This document shows positions 37,362 to 50,640 of a stretch of DNA of 64,000 nt, piece by piece; within the stretch, counting starts at the first letter, position 1, and each line of letters begins with the position of its first letter. The notes under the pieces are model-generated. The model saw only the letters and a program-made list of their open reading frames with translations. It was not told the origin of the DNA and did not search any database. The stretch comes from Hymenolepis diminuta. Lineage: Eukaryota > Platyhelminthes > Cestoda > Cyclophyllidea > Hymenolepididae. Both the position numbers and the translations under genes were made by a program. Where the stretch lies: assembly GCA_900708905.1 (NCBI GenBank), contig CAADRB010000061.1, forward strand, positions 1,232,485 through 1,296,484. Direction: 5' to 3'.

Positions 37362-37922
37362 CTAATGTTTCCAACCACGCACAAATTTTAGCCGAAATTG
37401 AAGTATGAAAAAAAAACGTAAGATTTGATCAAATTTCACAGAAAACTGAAAGTATTTGAATAAAGATTTATTGAAAGATACTACAATTAATTTAACAGAG
37501 AGCAAACGTACCAAGAAGAAAGGTGAGAAAAATTTCAAGAAATTGGGTAATCCAAAACGCGGCACAAATAACGCGCCCACCGTCCTATAAAATGTGTACT
37601 CAATAAATGGCTCGCACAGAATGGCAAGCAGGAATATACGTGCGGTCGAGATGGGTGACATTTCCGCACGCGAAAATACATAGGCACGCACGTACGCACG
37701 CAAGCGCGCCGTCCATGCATTAACTGTGCTAAACGGAGTCATGACCTTGAAACCGAGTGAGAGCTTTGGGGAGAGGGGTAGGGGCACCCTTTTGAGCAAG
37801 AACAGACACACACACAAAGAAGATTTGTGTGACTCAACTAGCTCTCTCGGGGCTTGTGAAACATTCGTGTACAAATTCATGGTTTTAACGAGTCTCAACA
37901 AGCTGAGGGTGAAAAAAGCCAA
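37362..37922 (-). CDS. Unassigned 186-codon open frame in GC-enriched patch, doubtful
   Basis: This is the longest open frame in the gene-poor region. It is rich in Phe, Leu, Arg and Ser, with several hydrophobic stretches but no recognisable domain. The patch 37530-37860 is GC-enriched with many CpG (CGCACGCAAGCGCGCC), so a lack of stops may simply reflect composition. It could be a 5' UTR exon of the protocadherin, a long non-coding transcript or a membrane protein. No splice partners were seen. Confidence 0.12.
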   Translation of the reverse strand: MAFFTLSLLRLVKTMNLYTNVSQAPRELVESHKSSLCVCLFLLKRVPLPLSPKLSLGFKVMTPFSTVNAWTARLRAYVRAYVFSRAEMSPISTARIFLLAILCEPFIEYTFYRTVGALFVPRFGLPNFLKFFSPFFLVRLLSVKLIVVSFNKSLFKYFQFSVKFDQILRFFFILQFRLKFVRGWKH

Positions 37923-40900
37923 TATTTACTTGGGTCTGTAGCAGTTTGCCAATAATTTGATTAGGCTTGTGCTCTATTAATCCACTTATCCATTTATTAA
38001 CTGGACCTATTAGTTGCAGTTTAAAAAATAAATTTTAGAATTATTTTTTTTGGGTAAAGGTAGTTTTAGCACTATCTTTTTATGAAATCTATCCATCTTG
38101 AGAATCTTTAAAAACGCATTAGATAATGTATTTAATGAGCGTAAGATTTCAGTAACTTTTCTCTTTACAACAGAGAGCTAATTACATAGGGAGACAACTC
38201 ACCTCTCTAGGATACTTAATCTTCACATTATCTAAACAGCGAGATAAGTGAGGTCGTGTGTAATTACTAAGGTGACCTGGGATGACGCGTGTGACAAATT
38301 TGTGAATTCGTGGATTTTATATCCTGCTGAATCACTCAATAGCTGTGTTTAACGCGGGATTTCCCTGTGTGAATCAAGTGTAGAGATAAAATGACCAAAA
38401 TGTGATAAAAATAGCAGCTAGTAGAAAAAGATTCACGGTTCTACGTTTCATAAGTGTGAATTATTCTCTCATGACTTGTGAGCAGATACCTTGGTTTTTA
38501 TTTGCGACAGGTCGCCATTCAAACAACTCTTCTATGCTATTCGTCCCCCTACTCTCTTTGAAATGTGACAAAAAGGACTTTGTGTTTATCGAAAAAGATT
38601 GTCAAAAATTATATCTGAAACATCAATCGCGAAGCTTGTAATATACGAAATCAGCTCTCTAGCATGGCTATCAGATTAAAATTCGTCCCTTTCTCGCGAT
38701 GAGCGCTTCAAAGAGTCTCCATTTTTGAGGGTTAGGTAAAATATGACTTTCGTTACGGGCCATTTAAGTCAGAATAATTTATAAACTGGACCTTGGGGCC
38801 GTAATTATGCTAGTTTGAATTTGGAGGAAGAACATATTTGCTGAGAGCAACCCAAATATGTAACAAATGGGTTAAAAGTAATTGAGTAGGCTTCTAATAC
38901 TGGTAATCGATACAATAGGTTATCGGTGAAAATGGATAAGGTAATAGAAAAAGCCACAATTAGCCACAGCGTTACCACGACTACGGACTGAAAACAGGAC
39001 AGCTAGACAGTAGGACAAATTTTGTCCGCTTTTTCTACAGGGGACAAATTTGATTGATGGGAGCGGTCATAAGCACAGAAGTTAGCATATAATTTGAAAT
39101 TAGTAAGATCCTTTATTTGGCGAAATTTTGGTGAAATAATCAGCTTATTATGCCTTCCTTAAATAGTAAAATCCGTTTATATTTTAAGAAATTAACCAGT
39201 GAAATTTTAAGCAATTTGATGGCCGATGTTTTAAGTTATAGAAAAATGAATAGTACATTTAGTTAACAATTATTTATATAAGTTTCCAATTCAGGAATTT
39301 TATAGCACCGTCTCTTCCCAAAAATAATGTTGAAAATAAAACTTTTATTTAAGTCACCTATGAATATTAAAATAAATGTAATTCATTTAGTGAGAAACAA
39401 AGGAGAAAAAGTCTTTTGAAAGATAATACACTTCTTCATACCCTTCTATTCATTTGATGAAAGTCAAAACTCGTTTAAACCGGCATATTCAAATTACTTA
39501 TTAGTATTACTAAAAGTCGACAACTGAGCCACAAATGTAGATTTTCAAATAGTCTAAAGTTATGGAAACATGTCAAAAATCGATTAAACAAGCTAAATTC
39601 TATGATGAGCTCAAATAAAGCTAACAACTAACCTAGGACCCTATCGAAGCAGTCTGATTGTAAGTAGGACTATTAAAATATAAACCCATTATAATAAATA
39701 ACATTTATTGGCTCAAAATATACTTAATTAGGAAATGCAAAATAGAATAACCATAATTTTCGAAGATTTACAGCTATCCATCATGGTTGGATGGACAAAT
39801 AGCTGAACTTTAACTCTTTCGATCTGCATACACCAACGTAAAAAAGCCAAAGAAATATCTTCTTTTAAATGAATTCTTTCGCTAAGAGTTAGAACTTAAT
39901 TACTGAGGCATTCACCTGGGCTTTAGGAGAAAATTTAAACTCATAATTTAAGGCCAACCCAACTAAATATTTCCCACGTCTCGTTTTCCAAGTGAGTACA
40001 TGTTCTGTAATTAAAATTGACATTTCATCAGACAAGAAGAGGCTAATGATTTTGCCTCCTAATATTCTTCACTGATAAAAACCAACTTTTTTCCTAATTG
40101 ACGTAAGCTTCTGAGTTAACAAAAACACGTACTGTGCTTTCGCGCACTCTGGATTATCGATTTTCGATAAATTAGCCTAGCTAGGGGCCAGTAACCGGTA
40201 AAGAGTTCGATGACAATCCAAAAGATGTGCCTAAATGGAAATAGAAATGGAATATAAAATGCGAATTTTTATGGTAAATAATCTTCAACAAGGACAATGA
40301 GGTACGGGCTTTCCGAATTCTAGGTAATAATTCTTCCTACTTAAAAGCCAACTGCTCCCGTTTGATGAATGAAATGAAACAGATTTAAACGTTTCGGTAG
40401 GAATTGATGCAGGCTAACAATTTTGAAATTTGTCATAAACAAATTCGCTTGAATAGGAAACAGAGGATAAATTGAAAGTTCCATATCAGAGTAAATTAAA
40501 TTTGGAACACAAAGGTCTGAAATAACATTTTCAGGGAAATTTTGTGAAAAATCAAGCAGGAAAACGTTGTTAAATTTTGTCAACATCCATTTTTATGAGA
40601 AGTAGTTTCAGTGATAAGATTTGGAGAAGAGGATAAAAAGAAGGTGAACCTGGAAGATTTCGGCTTCGCAACCAACGAATTGTGATTGTTACCTCGTTGT
40701 TTAAAATATCTTAATGGCAGAAGAAAATTAAGAGTATTTCATTCGTTTGAGGGGAATTAGATGGCTATTGAATTAGGTGTTGGTTGAAGGAGCAAGTTCA
40801 TGTATTGCATTCTATTGATCAAGTATTTCACAATGTGACTCGAATTCTTCTGATCGAACTCTTGGAGTTGATCAAGATTAAAAGATTGGGTAATGGTTCT

Positions 40901-41715
40901 ACTACTATCTCTAAGGTTAATAAACTGTTATTTATTGATTGCTACCGATATCTAGACTCATTTTTACCTCATTAAATTTCAAAGTACCAGTCAAATTCGC
41001 ATTCAAAAATCCCACTTAAAAACCTGACAGTTTTTTATATTAGATTTACTTTTGATTAACATTAACTTTTGATAGAAAAATACAAACGTTTTATTGAAAT
41101 TTTATCGTTGTACATTGAATATACCCTTGTCTTCATTGAAAAAAGCCAGAGACTCAGATAATTTTCATAACAATATAGATATCCCCAATTTGTTCGAAAA
41201 TTATGATCACAATCAACACTTACTCTTGAACACTGCGTTCTAGAATGGTCGTAGCTTGGGATTCAAGATTTAACGCTCTCTGTGGTTTTCTAAAATAATA
41301 TAAAACAATAATTAAATTTAATTAGAAACTCGATAGAAATGATGTAATATCTTTGGACGCATTTCACGAATAATTAATTCGATAAAGATTTACTAAAATA
41401 AAATATCAATCAAGCAGTTGAATGCTTAAAGAAATTCGCCTTCAAGTTAATAGTAATGTGGCTAACTAAGTGCATTGATCAGACTTTATTTCACTTTTAT
41501 TTATCGTATATAAATTTTAAATGATTTTAGAGTTAATGACTGATAAGCTCTGATGTCGAATCACGTGACCTAAATTCATCCCTTATGGGAGAGCAGCTTT
41601 GTACTCTTCTACTAGTTGGTTGTGGAGTCTAGACAGGAGTAAGTCAAGGCTCGGTTCATCCATTCGATGAGTCTGCCTCCATTGCCACCAAATAAGTACT
41701 TCCAAATCTTATTAT

Positions 41716-43115
41716 GGTAAGTGTTCAAAACACCTGACTTGGGTTAAAGGGAAGATATCCTGGAGTCCTTCTTATGAGAAACTCATTTTACCAACCATGT
41801 CATTGACCTGAATAAACCAGTACATTTGGACACCTACATCACCGGGCGTGCACCAGTAAACGTCAATCTCGTTACCTCGGCCTTGTCAGATTTGGACGCT
41901 GACCACTGCGCTATCGGCGCGCACAACTTTGTTACCAACCTTTATAAGTTGGTTAGTTCAAGATATCATTCTCCGTCTAAATATCGTTGCATATCATCTT
42001 TTTTCAATATTTTTGTATTGTTTCTGTACCCTTGGTAAATTAAATATGACATGAATGATGGTATTCTTAATCTCAAATTTTAAAGAGAAAACAAGCATCT
42101 AACGGATTCTCTGAATGATAACACTGTATTCCAAAATTTTCTTTTCATCATAATTACGTTGACCTGTTTCGAATTCATAACCTGTGATTTTGTCTTTGGA
42201 TTGAAAAAAATAATGATTGATTATATAAAATGGATGTTTTACAGAGGATCAGCTTTAAAATATTTTGGTATTAATTTAAGGAAAGACGTGTTGTTAAGTT
42301 TTAAGTGAGGCTAAATTTATGCTATTTAAATATTAGTGCATAGTTGCACTTTTCAGGTAATTTCTTCAAATTAGGTAAAATTTACTGCAAAAAACGAATT
42401 CTACGAAATTTTTACTAAGCTAAATCGTCGACTTCGTTACGTGCAGTAAGCTTAAGAACTTTGTCCTGTAACAGGATAAATTCCCCTTCAATGAAGATAT
42501 TTTCAGATAAATTCAAGTTGCCGCCTACGTTTGAAGTTAAAAAATTTTAAATACTAATCAGAGAAAGTCAAGTTTTCCGAGTTTTTAGGTATATGTTCTG
42601 GTGCAATTTATGTGACAGTACCCGTTTCCAGGATTCTATTTAAAATCATTTACAGATTTCCTTATAGGAATCCATGATATGGAAAATTCCTTTACTAATA
42701 ATTAAATTTAAATATACATCTTAGAGATGATTTCACTTCTATCGTCATAATAGTTTACTGAATTCGTGATCTCAATTTTACTTATTGTTATGTTACAGAA
42801 TTCTGCGCATGAATTGTTAAATCATTCTCATTAAAAGTTACTTGAAAGTTTATCTTCATGAATTCAACAAATTACTCGTTTAATTGATTGATTGATTAAT
42901 TAAATGCGCTTAATATGTTTAAAATATCCTTTTTAGCCCCATCTACCTGCTCCCGGTGTAAGAAGATACAAATGAATCTCAATGGCTTAGCCAACCATTA
43001 AATAAATCGTCTGCCCAACAAGATCTGTATATCGTGGAAAGTAAGGGATCAATTCGTAAAATTGAGCTTCACTTAATTTGGACATTACAGTGTGAATATT
43101 GCGATTTATGGAATA
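41716..43115 (+). repeat. Diverged duplicated block, copy 1
   Basis: Several segments match the block at about 45750-47690 in the same order and orientation: the part around CCTGGAGTCCTTC and GGGCGTGCACC (41760-41930), a short block TTGCACTTTTCAGGTAATTTCTTC (about 42343), and TCTACCTGCTCCCGGTGTAAG onward (42945-43115). A weak 70-codon open frame (41826-42038) lies in the first segment and is not intact in copy 2. Confidence 0.5.
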
Positions 43116-43669
43116 GATTGCGTGATTCAAACGAATAAAGACTCTTTATCTTGACTTCGTGAAATACCTCTTTTCGTCTCTCATTTTAAACTTTGGTATT
43201 GGATACTACCCAATGATGAAAACTTGCTAATATTTTTTACATTGCTTTGCCAAGAAATAATACTAACAGATGAAAAATAAATATTCAAAAGCATCAGTGA
43301 CGCTCTGGTCAATGTTCACGTCTGCAATCTCAGAGTTCACGGGATCAATGCTTGTTGGTAGACGTTAAGTAATATAGACGACCAACTGCATTGCTTATTA
43401 CTGATAACAAAATCGGTGGGATAATATGAGCTACAAAAGACATGGGTAAAGGCAAAAATGTTTTCATTCTTCTAGTGTTAATTTCATAGAGTTAGTTTTC
43501 AATTTTACCTCATCTGAAAATTAATTTAAACATTCTTTTGATGCCTAGAATTTAACAACAAACAATATTTTCTCTTAAAAATTCTTTAACTTTCAATTCA
43601 TCAAAGAAACCGCTAATTAAGCCATTGCAGTTTAACAATGAAAACATGAAAACCACGCATTCACTCACT

Positions 43670-43970
43670 CAGAGTCGCTTTTTTATGGAAAAAGTCGCCC
43701 TTGAAATAAAGCGGGGTACACTTAAACTCCAGCAGAAAAGTCTAAGAAAGTGATAAGCTGAGAAACCCATTAACTTCGACTTGAATTTTGCGCCACTCGA
43801 CTGCCGCACAATACTTCCCCTTTTCTCCCCTCTCAGAGCGAATATAAACATTCTCCGCCATTCTTTTCCTTTTCGCAACCTCAAGCCTCTACTTTTTTCG
43901 TTTCTTCCTGTCATGACTTTTTCGTCTCTAGTGAATGAGTTAGTTAGTTGGTTTCATCATCATCAGCAGC
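43670..43970. other. GC-enriched island in gene-poor region
   Basis: This stretch is less AT-rich and strongly pyrimidine-rich on the + strand (CTTCCCCTTTTCTCCCCTCT) between AT-rich flanks. There are open frames of about 80 codons on both strands, none recognised. It may be regulatory or an untranslated exon. Confidence 0.25.
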
Positions 43971-45749
43971 AGCAGCTTAAGAACAATTTTTATAACTGTG
44001 AAGGAAAACAGAACCATTAGCAAAAATCGTGAAAGAATAAATTGCAGTTATTCAAAAGATGTCAAATAAAAAAATGAAGAACTGTAATTTTTGATAGAAA
44101 AATTAAATGCCCTGAATTCCTCTGAAGGTGAGCCGATAATAGTAAACGTCTCAGATAATGCTGTTAAAAGCGTTATTTTATCAACATCTAGTAGTTTTCG
44201 TTAGTTTTGTTCGAATTTGATGAATTTACTTGTAATCGAACAGTATATTTATTTTCTGTATTTAACTACAATGTTTAAAGCTTGCTTTCTCGATTAGTTT
44301 AATTGAATTCGGTATTGGAAGAGCGTGCTTCTTCTAACGGTATGGTTATATTTTAAGTTAATATTAGATTTGGGTAATGCAGACCGAAATTACCAAAATT
44401 GCATTGTTTACTGCCTCTCAGTTAAGTATCCAATTTTTAAATTGTATCTTAGACACTCTCCTTTCCATAAATGGACTAAATAATCTGTTATTTTCTATTT
44501 CGACCTCGGTTTTTAAATCTAAGTTGCTAATTTTCTAATGCTTGAGTTTATTGATTGCATTTATATCGGAAATCATTCTTTTTAGTGAATGATATAAAAG
44601 TAATCGCCAAAATATGTGTTAACTGTGTTAACTCTTCTGGATCAAGAATGAGATTGGAGAAAATCCAGTTCTTCATTCTGAATTAATTCTGTGAAATAAA
44701 TAATGGTAGAGAAAACTCGCTAAGCTGTTGTCCTGTCGCAAGGATGTATAGAAATACTCGAATACTAAATATCTATCTTGGAGCTAAAACAGAGGAAAGA
44801 TACTGAACTCGTAGCCAGCGTAATGGAGCTCAAGATATGGCAGACGAAGGGGGAGTATAGATAAACAGTGAAGGTGCTGATAAAATGATAAATTAGGGTA
44901 ACAGTTAACTGTAGGTGGGGTTCAAGGTCACTATAGTCCATTCCAATGAAATTATATTCCAGTCAAAAAAATTAAATATTTTAATGATACACTCTTTATA
45001 GTTTACATTTAAATTCTCATAAAGACGGATGTTAATAAGTTAACCAATCCAAATATATCATTTGATCAGTTGAAATTGTCCCATTAGGTTCAAATCGTAG
45101 ACGTATATTTTTCGCAGACCTTTACAACAAAAAGAACGAATTGTTTTTTGGTTGTCAAAAGTTTCATATTTAATATTTTGGGAAAAAATCCAAAAACTGA
45201 AACCAGGCGTGTTAAAAAAAGATTTATATTAATTTCTCATAGTTATCAAAAGGGTATTAAAAATAGAGGAAATATCTTGCAAAGAAATGAAAAAGGATCC
45301 GATATTTTACTAGATTTTCTGAAAAGTGAAATGTTAAGAATTTGAGAATATTCAACGAAAATGAACATATTTATAGCCTGTTTCTTTTAGGCGAAAATTT
45401 GTATCTAGCGTTCTGTTGTAAAAGATCTATAAGAGAAAAAGAAAACGTCCCCACATGAAAAAAGCATGTAAATGCCTCTATTCCAAGAAAAAAATGCAAT
45501 GGTAAAAGGTCAATGCGAAAGAATCACAATCTATGAGGAAGTCCTTAACACAGTTAGGAAATGGAATTGATATAATTAGAGTTGGGAAACGCAATGATTC
45601 TCATGGCCATAAATAGGTGAATAGTTTAGGAGAATCTTAAAGAAATAACTTATCGAGATTATCAGTTTCTAATTAATGGGCCAGGTTCCATTTCTCTGCC
45701 GATTTCATGGAATGCGAAAAGGAAATGGAACATGACTCCCAAACACATT

Positions 45750-47690
45750 TAGGAAAGCATTATCTGGCACCCATTTTAAGCACTGGGATAGCATCTTGGA
45801 GTCCTCCCAGTGATAAACTCGAATAAAATTACCCTCTTTATTAACTAAGCCTGATCAATGTAGTTGACCATTCTGCTCACTGGGTGTGCATGAGTAGGCG
45901 TCGAACACGTGATCTCTGACTTTACAGACGAGTACATTAAAGACTGCATTACCGGCGTGTATTCTGTCATAGTAGGTGTTCACTTTTAGTTATCTGAATT
46001 ATATAGAGCGATTAGACCAGTACCCAGTACCCAGTAATTCTCCAACTTTTGACCAAATTTCACACTTCCGTCAAACGCCGCTGTGACCAGACTTCAATCA
46101 ATTTTCAGTTATTATTCACCGTCTGAACAAGTGCAGTTTTAAAAAGTCTCGTTAGATTTATTGAAACCCATTCATGTGTATTTGAAGCCGGCTGTTGGTT
46201 CAATATTTTGCACTTTTCAACTAATTTCTATTCCCTGTTTCATGTCAATCCTACTTTTTAATAATAGACATGATTGCGCCTATAATTCCGGTAAATTAAA
46301 TTTAAAAATAGCATAAAATATATCTAGACAATTAAAATATTCAGGTATTTCAAATATTTTCCTATCCAAACGGATGATGATTGTGTTTAGTCATGTGTTC
46401 ATTGTAGGTGCAAAATCATTAATAAAATCAAATAAGTAAATAATTCGTTTTTTTCACATTAAAAGTCAAATTAAACAAACGTTTGCAATTTATTTAAGAG
46501 TTTGAAAGACAATGCTAAATTAAATATGCTTTGTTATCAAAACAGTAGAGAATTTGAAGTTTGCAATATACGTATTTAAAGTGCAAAATTTTCCAATAAT
46601 TTGTGTAGACCTTTCCTGATTGAATATTCATATTTTCTGATAATATGCTAAATTTTAGAAATTTCAATCAGTATATTTCCATGCCCTTATTTTTCGGACA
46701 TTTTGCAATGCTCTTTCAGTACTATGACTATTTTGTTGCACAGAAAGCTCATTCTTCGTGGAACTTTTGCAAAACAGAATTCTAAAGGATGGAGTATGAT
46801 TTAATGAATATTTGCACATATCAACTGCGAAGAAGTTTAAATCAGCCCAAGTCTGTATGGATAAAGATTGAAAACTTACTATAACGCATTTTAACTACAT
46901 ACAAATATCCAGATAACCTCAGAGAGGATACGTCTACTCTACTTATATATTATCAATTAATAGTGATTGGATAGCTAGACTAGATACATTTGAGAGCAGA
47001 GGGAGGTCAATCAAACACAATTTACCGTGTCTGAAGGTGAATTTATCATGTCGTCCGATATCGAGAATACCCAAATTAATGGAACTTAATACTGCAAGCT
47101 CGTGTAGTTTGACGTAAATGCTTTATTCGGCTGCTAAATTCTCAATACCAATTCTTTATATACAAGGTAAAGTTAATGTAGTCAACAGCGGATCAGAATT
47201 TCTAGAGGTTATTCGATGAGTACAGTTCTGAACTATCAAGTATTTCAAGAAGAAATGTTTCAAATGTGACGTAGTATAGATCAAACTTAAGCTCAGGAGA
47301 AATTTCCATTTTCCAGACTGAAATCTTTCAATGTCGTCATTCTCTTTCAGAAAATATAATATTATAGGATGGCCATTGCCTATATTTTGCTAAACCTGCC
47401 TACATTTATTAGAATAGAACTTGAATAGATTTGATCTCGATCCATTATATTTTCATAAGTGTTATATTCTCTGACGAACTGCCTTGTCTGAAATACCTTC
47501 GTTTATCTCCTCTACCTGCTCATGGATGTAAGAAAAAACGGAATTATAGTAGCATGACAAACTATTTAATGAAATTGTCTATTCACTGAGCTCTGAACAT
47601 CGCGCACATGAACTCAGCTAGTAATCCAGAGATTAGATCATAAAATTTTGGCTTTGAAACAGTGCGAATTATACATCTTTTGTGAAAGCG
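45750..47690 (+). repeat. Diverged duplicated block, copy 2
   Basis: This copy has CTTGGAGTCCTCCCAG, CTGGGTGTGCA and GACTGCATTACCGGCGTG in the first segment (45780-45970), TTGCACTTTTCAACTAATTTCT (about 46208), and TCTACCTGCTCATGGATGTAAG (about 47510). The spacing is longer than in copy 1, which implies insertions or deletions. It may be two copies of one transposable element rather than a local duplication. Confidence 0.5.
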
Positions 47691-50439
47691 GACAGCTTAA
47701 TACTTCCAGAAATCAAATAAGGTAAGATCTTTAACATCCTGACCTCTCTTTATACTTCATTTCGACCCTCCGTTTCATGGTTCTTCTGGACTATTTCGAT
47801 ATTTGACGTGGTTAGATGCTATTTCAGGATTAAACCTTGTACAAATTTTGTTTATAATAAATAATAATAAACAAATAACTCTAGCAATTACATTTATCGA
47901 CAAAAAAATAGCGAAAAGCAGGTTTCACTGTGCTGAAACGGAAAATACATTTAAATAATTAATTTAGAAGGAATTAATTTCCCATTTAGTGTGAATGCTT
48001 GTTTTATTAAACCGTGCACACCCAAGATAAAAATTATACCTAGGTAGATTTTCATAATTTCTTAATTGCCTTTTAAATGGCAGACAGATACATTGTTATC
48101 AGATCGAACTTTTCAATGAAATCTCCACAAAATCAAAATTGCTAAGATTTCTAAATAAATTTCACTTGGTAGAACTGTTATAATATTGTTGAAAGTTAGA
48201 AAATAACACAAATTCCTTAGTCTATACGTAGATATTTTAAACAAAATAGGTGGAAAATTGATGGAATTAGTTCAAGACATTCCTTATCAGTTAACTTATT
48301 CATGACATTTTAAATTCAGCTCTTTTTAAACTAAATTATTAGAACATTAATTGCTGTATCTAAATCACTTTGTTTGAAATTGTAGATGATCCAAGTGAGA
48401 TTTCATTCTTCATTTACCGAAAAAAATGACATTTATCCGAAAGGGAGTTTACTGAAATATCCCCATGAACCTCATGGCAGTTTTATTATAGTTCCTGACA
48501 TATTTGACTTGGCTATCTGAAGAACGGCTTCAAATTATAGACGTAAATGTCATCGAAATCAATAATTTAATGGAAGCCAAATTTCATCTTGTTGTAATTT
48601 GTTCTAATTTTTAATTGTTTGAAGTTGGAAAAATAAGTTGCATTAATTAATTTCTTTCTTTATGGATACTTTGTAATTGAACTTGGTCAGGCACTTGGTC
48701 AAAAATATGAACTTAACGGAGAAGGAATGGTTCGTTTTTCTAGGATTTCGAACACTTATGAGATTCCTATTTAATAAAAAATCCATGTTCTTCCAATAGA
48801 AAGAACACTGAAATTTCAGTTTATACAATGTGACAAGTATGCTTCAACGATTTTATTTTCGAATAGAAAATTTTTTATTTAGTAATAACAACGTTGTAGA
48901 TAATATTAGGAAGACATATTCAGATTAATTTATAGAATTATTTGCAGTTTTAATGCCATCAATTTGCATTGAAGAGCAGTCAGAACCAAGTGAATTCCCT
49001 ATCCTACAAAAACAATTTTACATACTTAACGATTAACAATAACAATAAATACTTTTTTATGAGAAAATAGCGAATTTGAGACGTAAAAATAAGTTTGAAC
49101 AAAATAATTTTCAATATCTGAAAACAGAGAGATTAATGATTAAACTTTTCCCTTCGATATTCAAATCAAAACATGGAGAAGTTTCTCCATTTGAGATTTT
49201 AAATCTGTTGTCAATGACACATTCAGCTACAATAATCATAAATAGAAACAATGATCAATAATATAAATAAATTAATAACCCCTGATTTTACTTCCGCAAA
49301 TAAGATAATTTATCTACCTTTATTGTAAATATTAACTAATTTCTCTTGTTGCTAAAGCAATACCTACAGATATATATATATGTATGGCCTTCCATTACTG
49401 GAAAACTGTTAGTTATTTACGAAATTTGGAGGCTATTACTAGGATAGATGTATAATTTATTAATTTTTGCTTGTAATTGTGTTCACAACATGTGCTGTCC
49501 TACCCTAATGACACCGAAAAATTACTATATTAGCCAATTGGATAATTGCCCATTGTATAGTGATTTTGAGCATCACTTAAACAATGAACTAGAAGTACCA
49601 TTTGCAATTAATTTGAATTATGAATGATAAACAGCCGAATTTCACTATCAAATCAATAATTGTTAATGAAATTATTATCAATAAAGCATACTAATACTTC
49701 ATTAGCTTGTTGATAGTGACTTCCAAAAACGAAATATTTATAAACCAACCCGATCGCTTAACCGAAATTGTTTCTGTAAACAGTACTGACTGACTGCAAT
49801 AGCAAAGGACATCAAATTTGACAAGTTTACGTGAATGTCAATTTTCAAAACTGACAATTTCAAAATATAAAAATGGCTATTTACGGGGACTAAGCTGGGA
49901 TACCCGTTGGATTAAGTAAAACTGTTACATGTTCAGGTAATGAAGCTAATTCGCAGTTCAGGTATGTAATAATAGTATTATTTTTTGAGCAAATATGATA
50001 ATATAGATTCATATTAGCCTTCTTTGAAAAATGAGTATTTTTCAATGTCGGCCAGTTTTAATCAATTTTTTAAAAATCGTTCCTTTAAATCACGACAAAA
50101 GCCGGCATCTAAATGGAATATCAACTTGATTAGACCCTACCTGACAGAGGAAAGTTTAAACAATCAAATTGCTAGTGTACGTATTGGAACAAAGGGTTTC
50201 TGTACGAAATTTTTTTCTGCCTGCCACAGCTACTTTAATTGACATTACGAAGACTTATTTTGACAATATTTATCATTAGTATAATGATCGTACAAACATA
50301 ACTTAATGTTCACTACAGGAAAAGAGCACAATCACTGAGTCAGGCTCTTTCAATTCGATTGCGAGTAGATAATGTTCAATTTGATAAAATTATACACTTA
50401 AAAATTTACCGGCGCTTATCTACCAATGAACCTCCTTTA

Positions 50440-50640
50440 ATAAAACGATAGCTTTTATAATAATTAATAATAATGGTGTAAGTTTATAAAAATTATAATT
50501 TTTATAATAATATAACAATTTTTATAATAACTATAATTATAATAAATTCTAATAATAATAAAAAACGATATTATAGTAATGATAATTAATAATTTTATAA
50601 TTAATATAAATTAATGATAATTTGAATTTAATTTAACGCC
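50440..50640. repeat. Low-complexity AT/ATAAT-rich tract
   Basis: About 200 nt are built almost entirely of A and T, with recurring ATAATAAT and TTTATAATAA units, an irregular simple repeat. No coding potential. Confidence 0.85.

Noticed and set aside
45040..45110. GGTTCAAATC box suggestive of a tRNA T-arm
   Set aside because: No acceptor stem, D-arm or anticodon arm could be folded around it.
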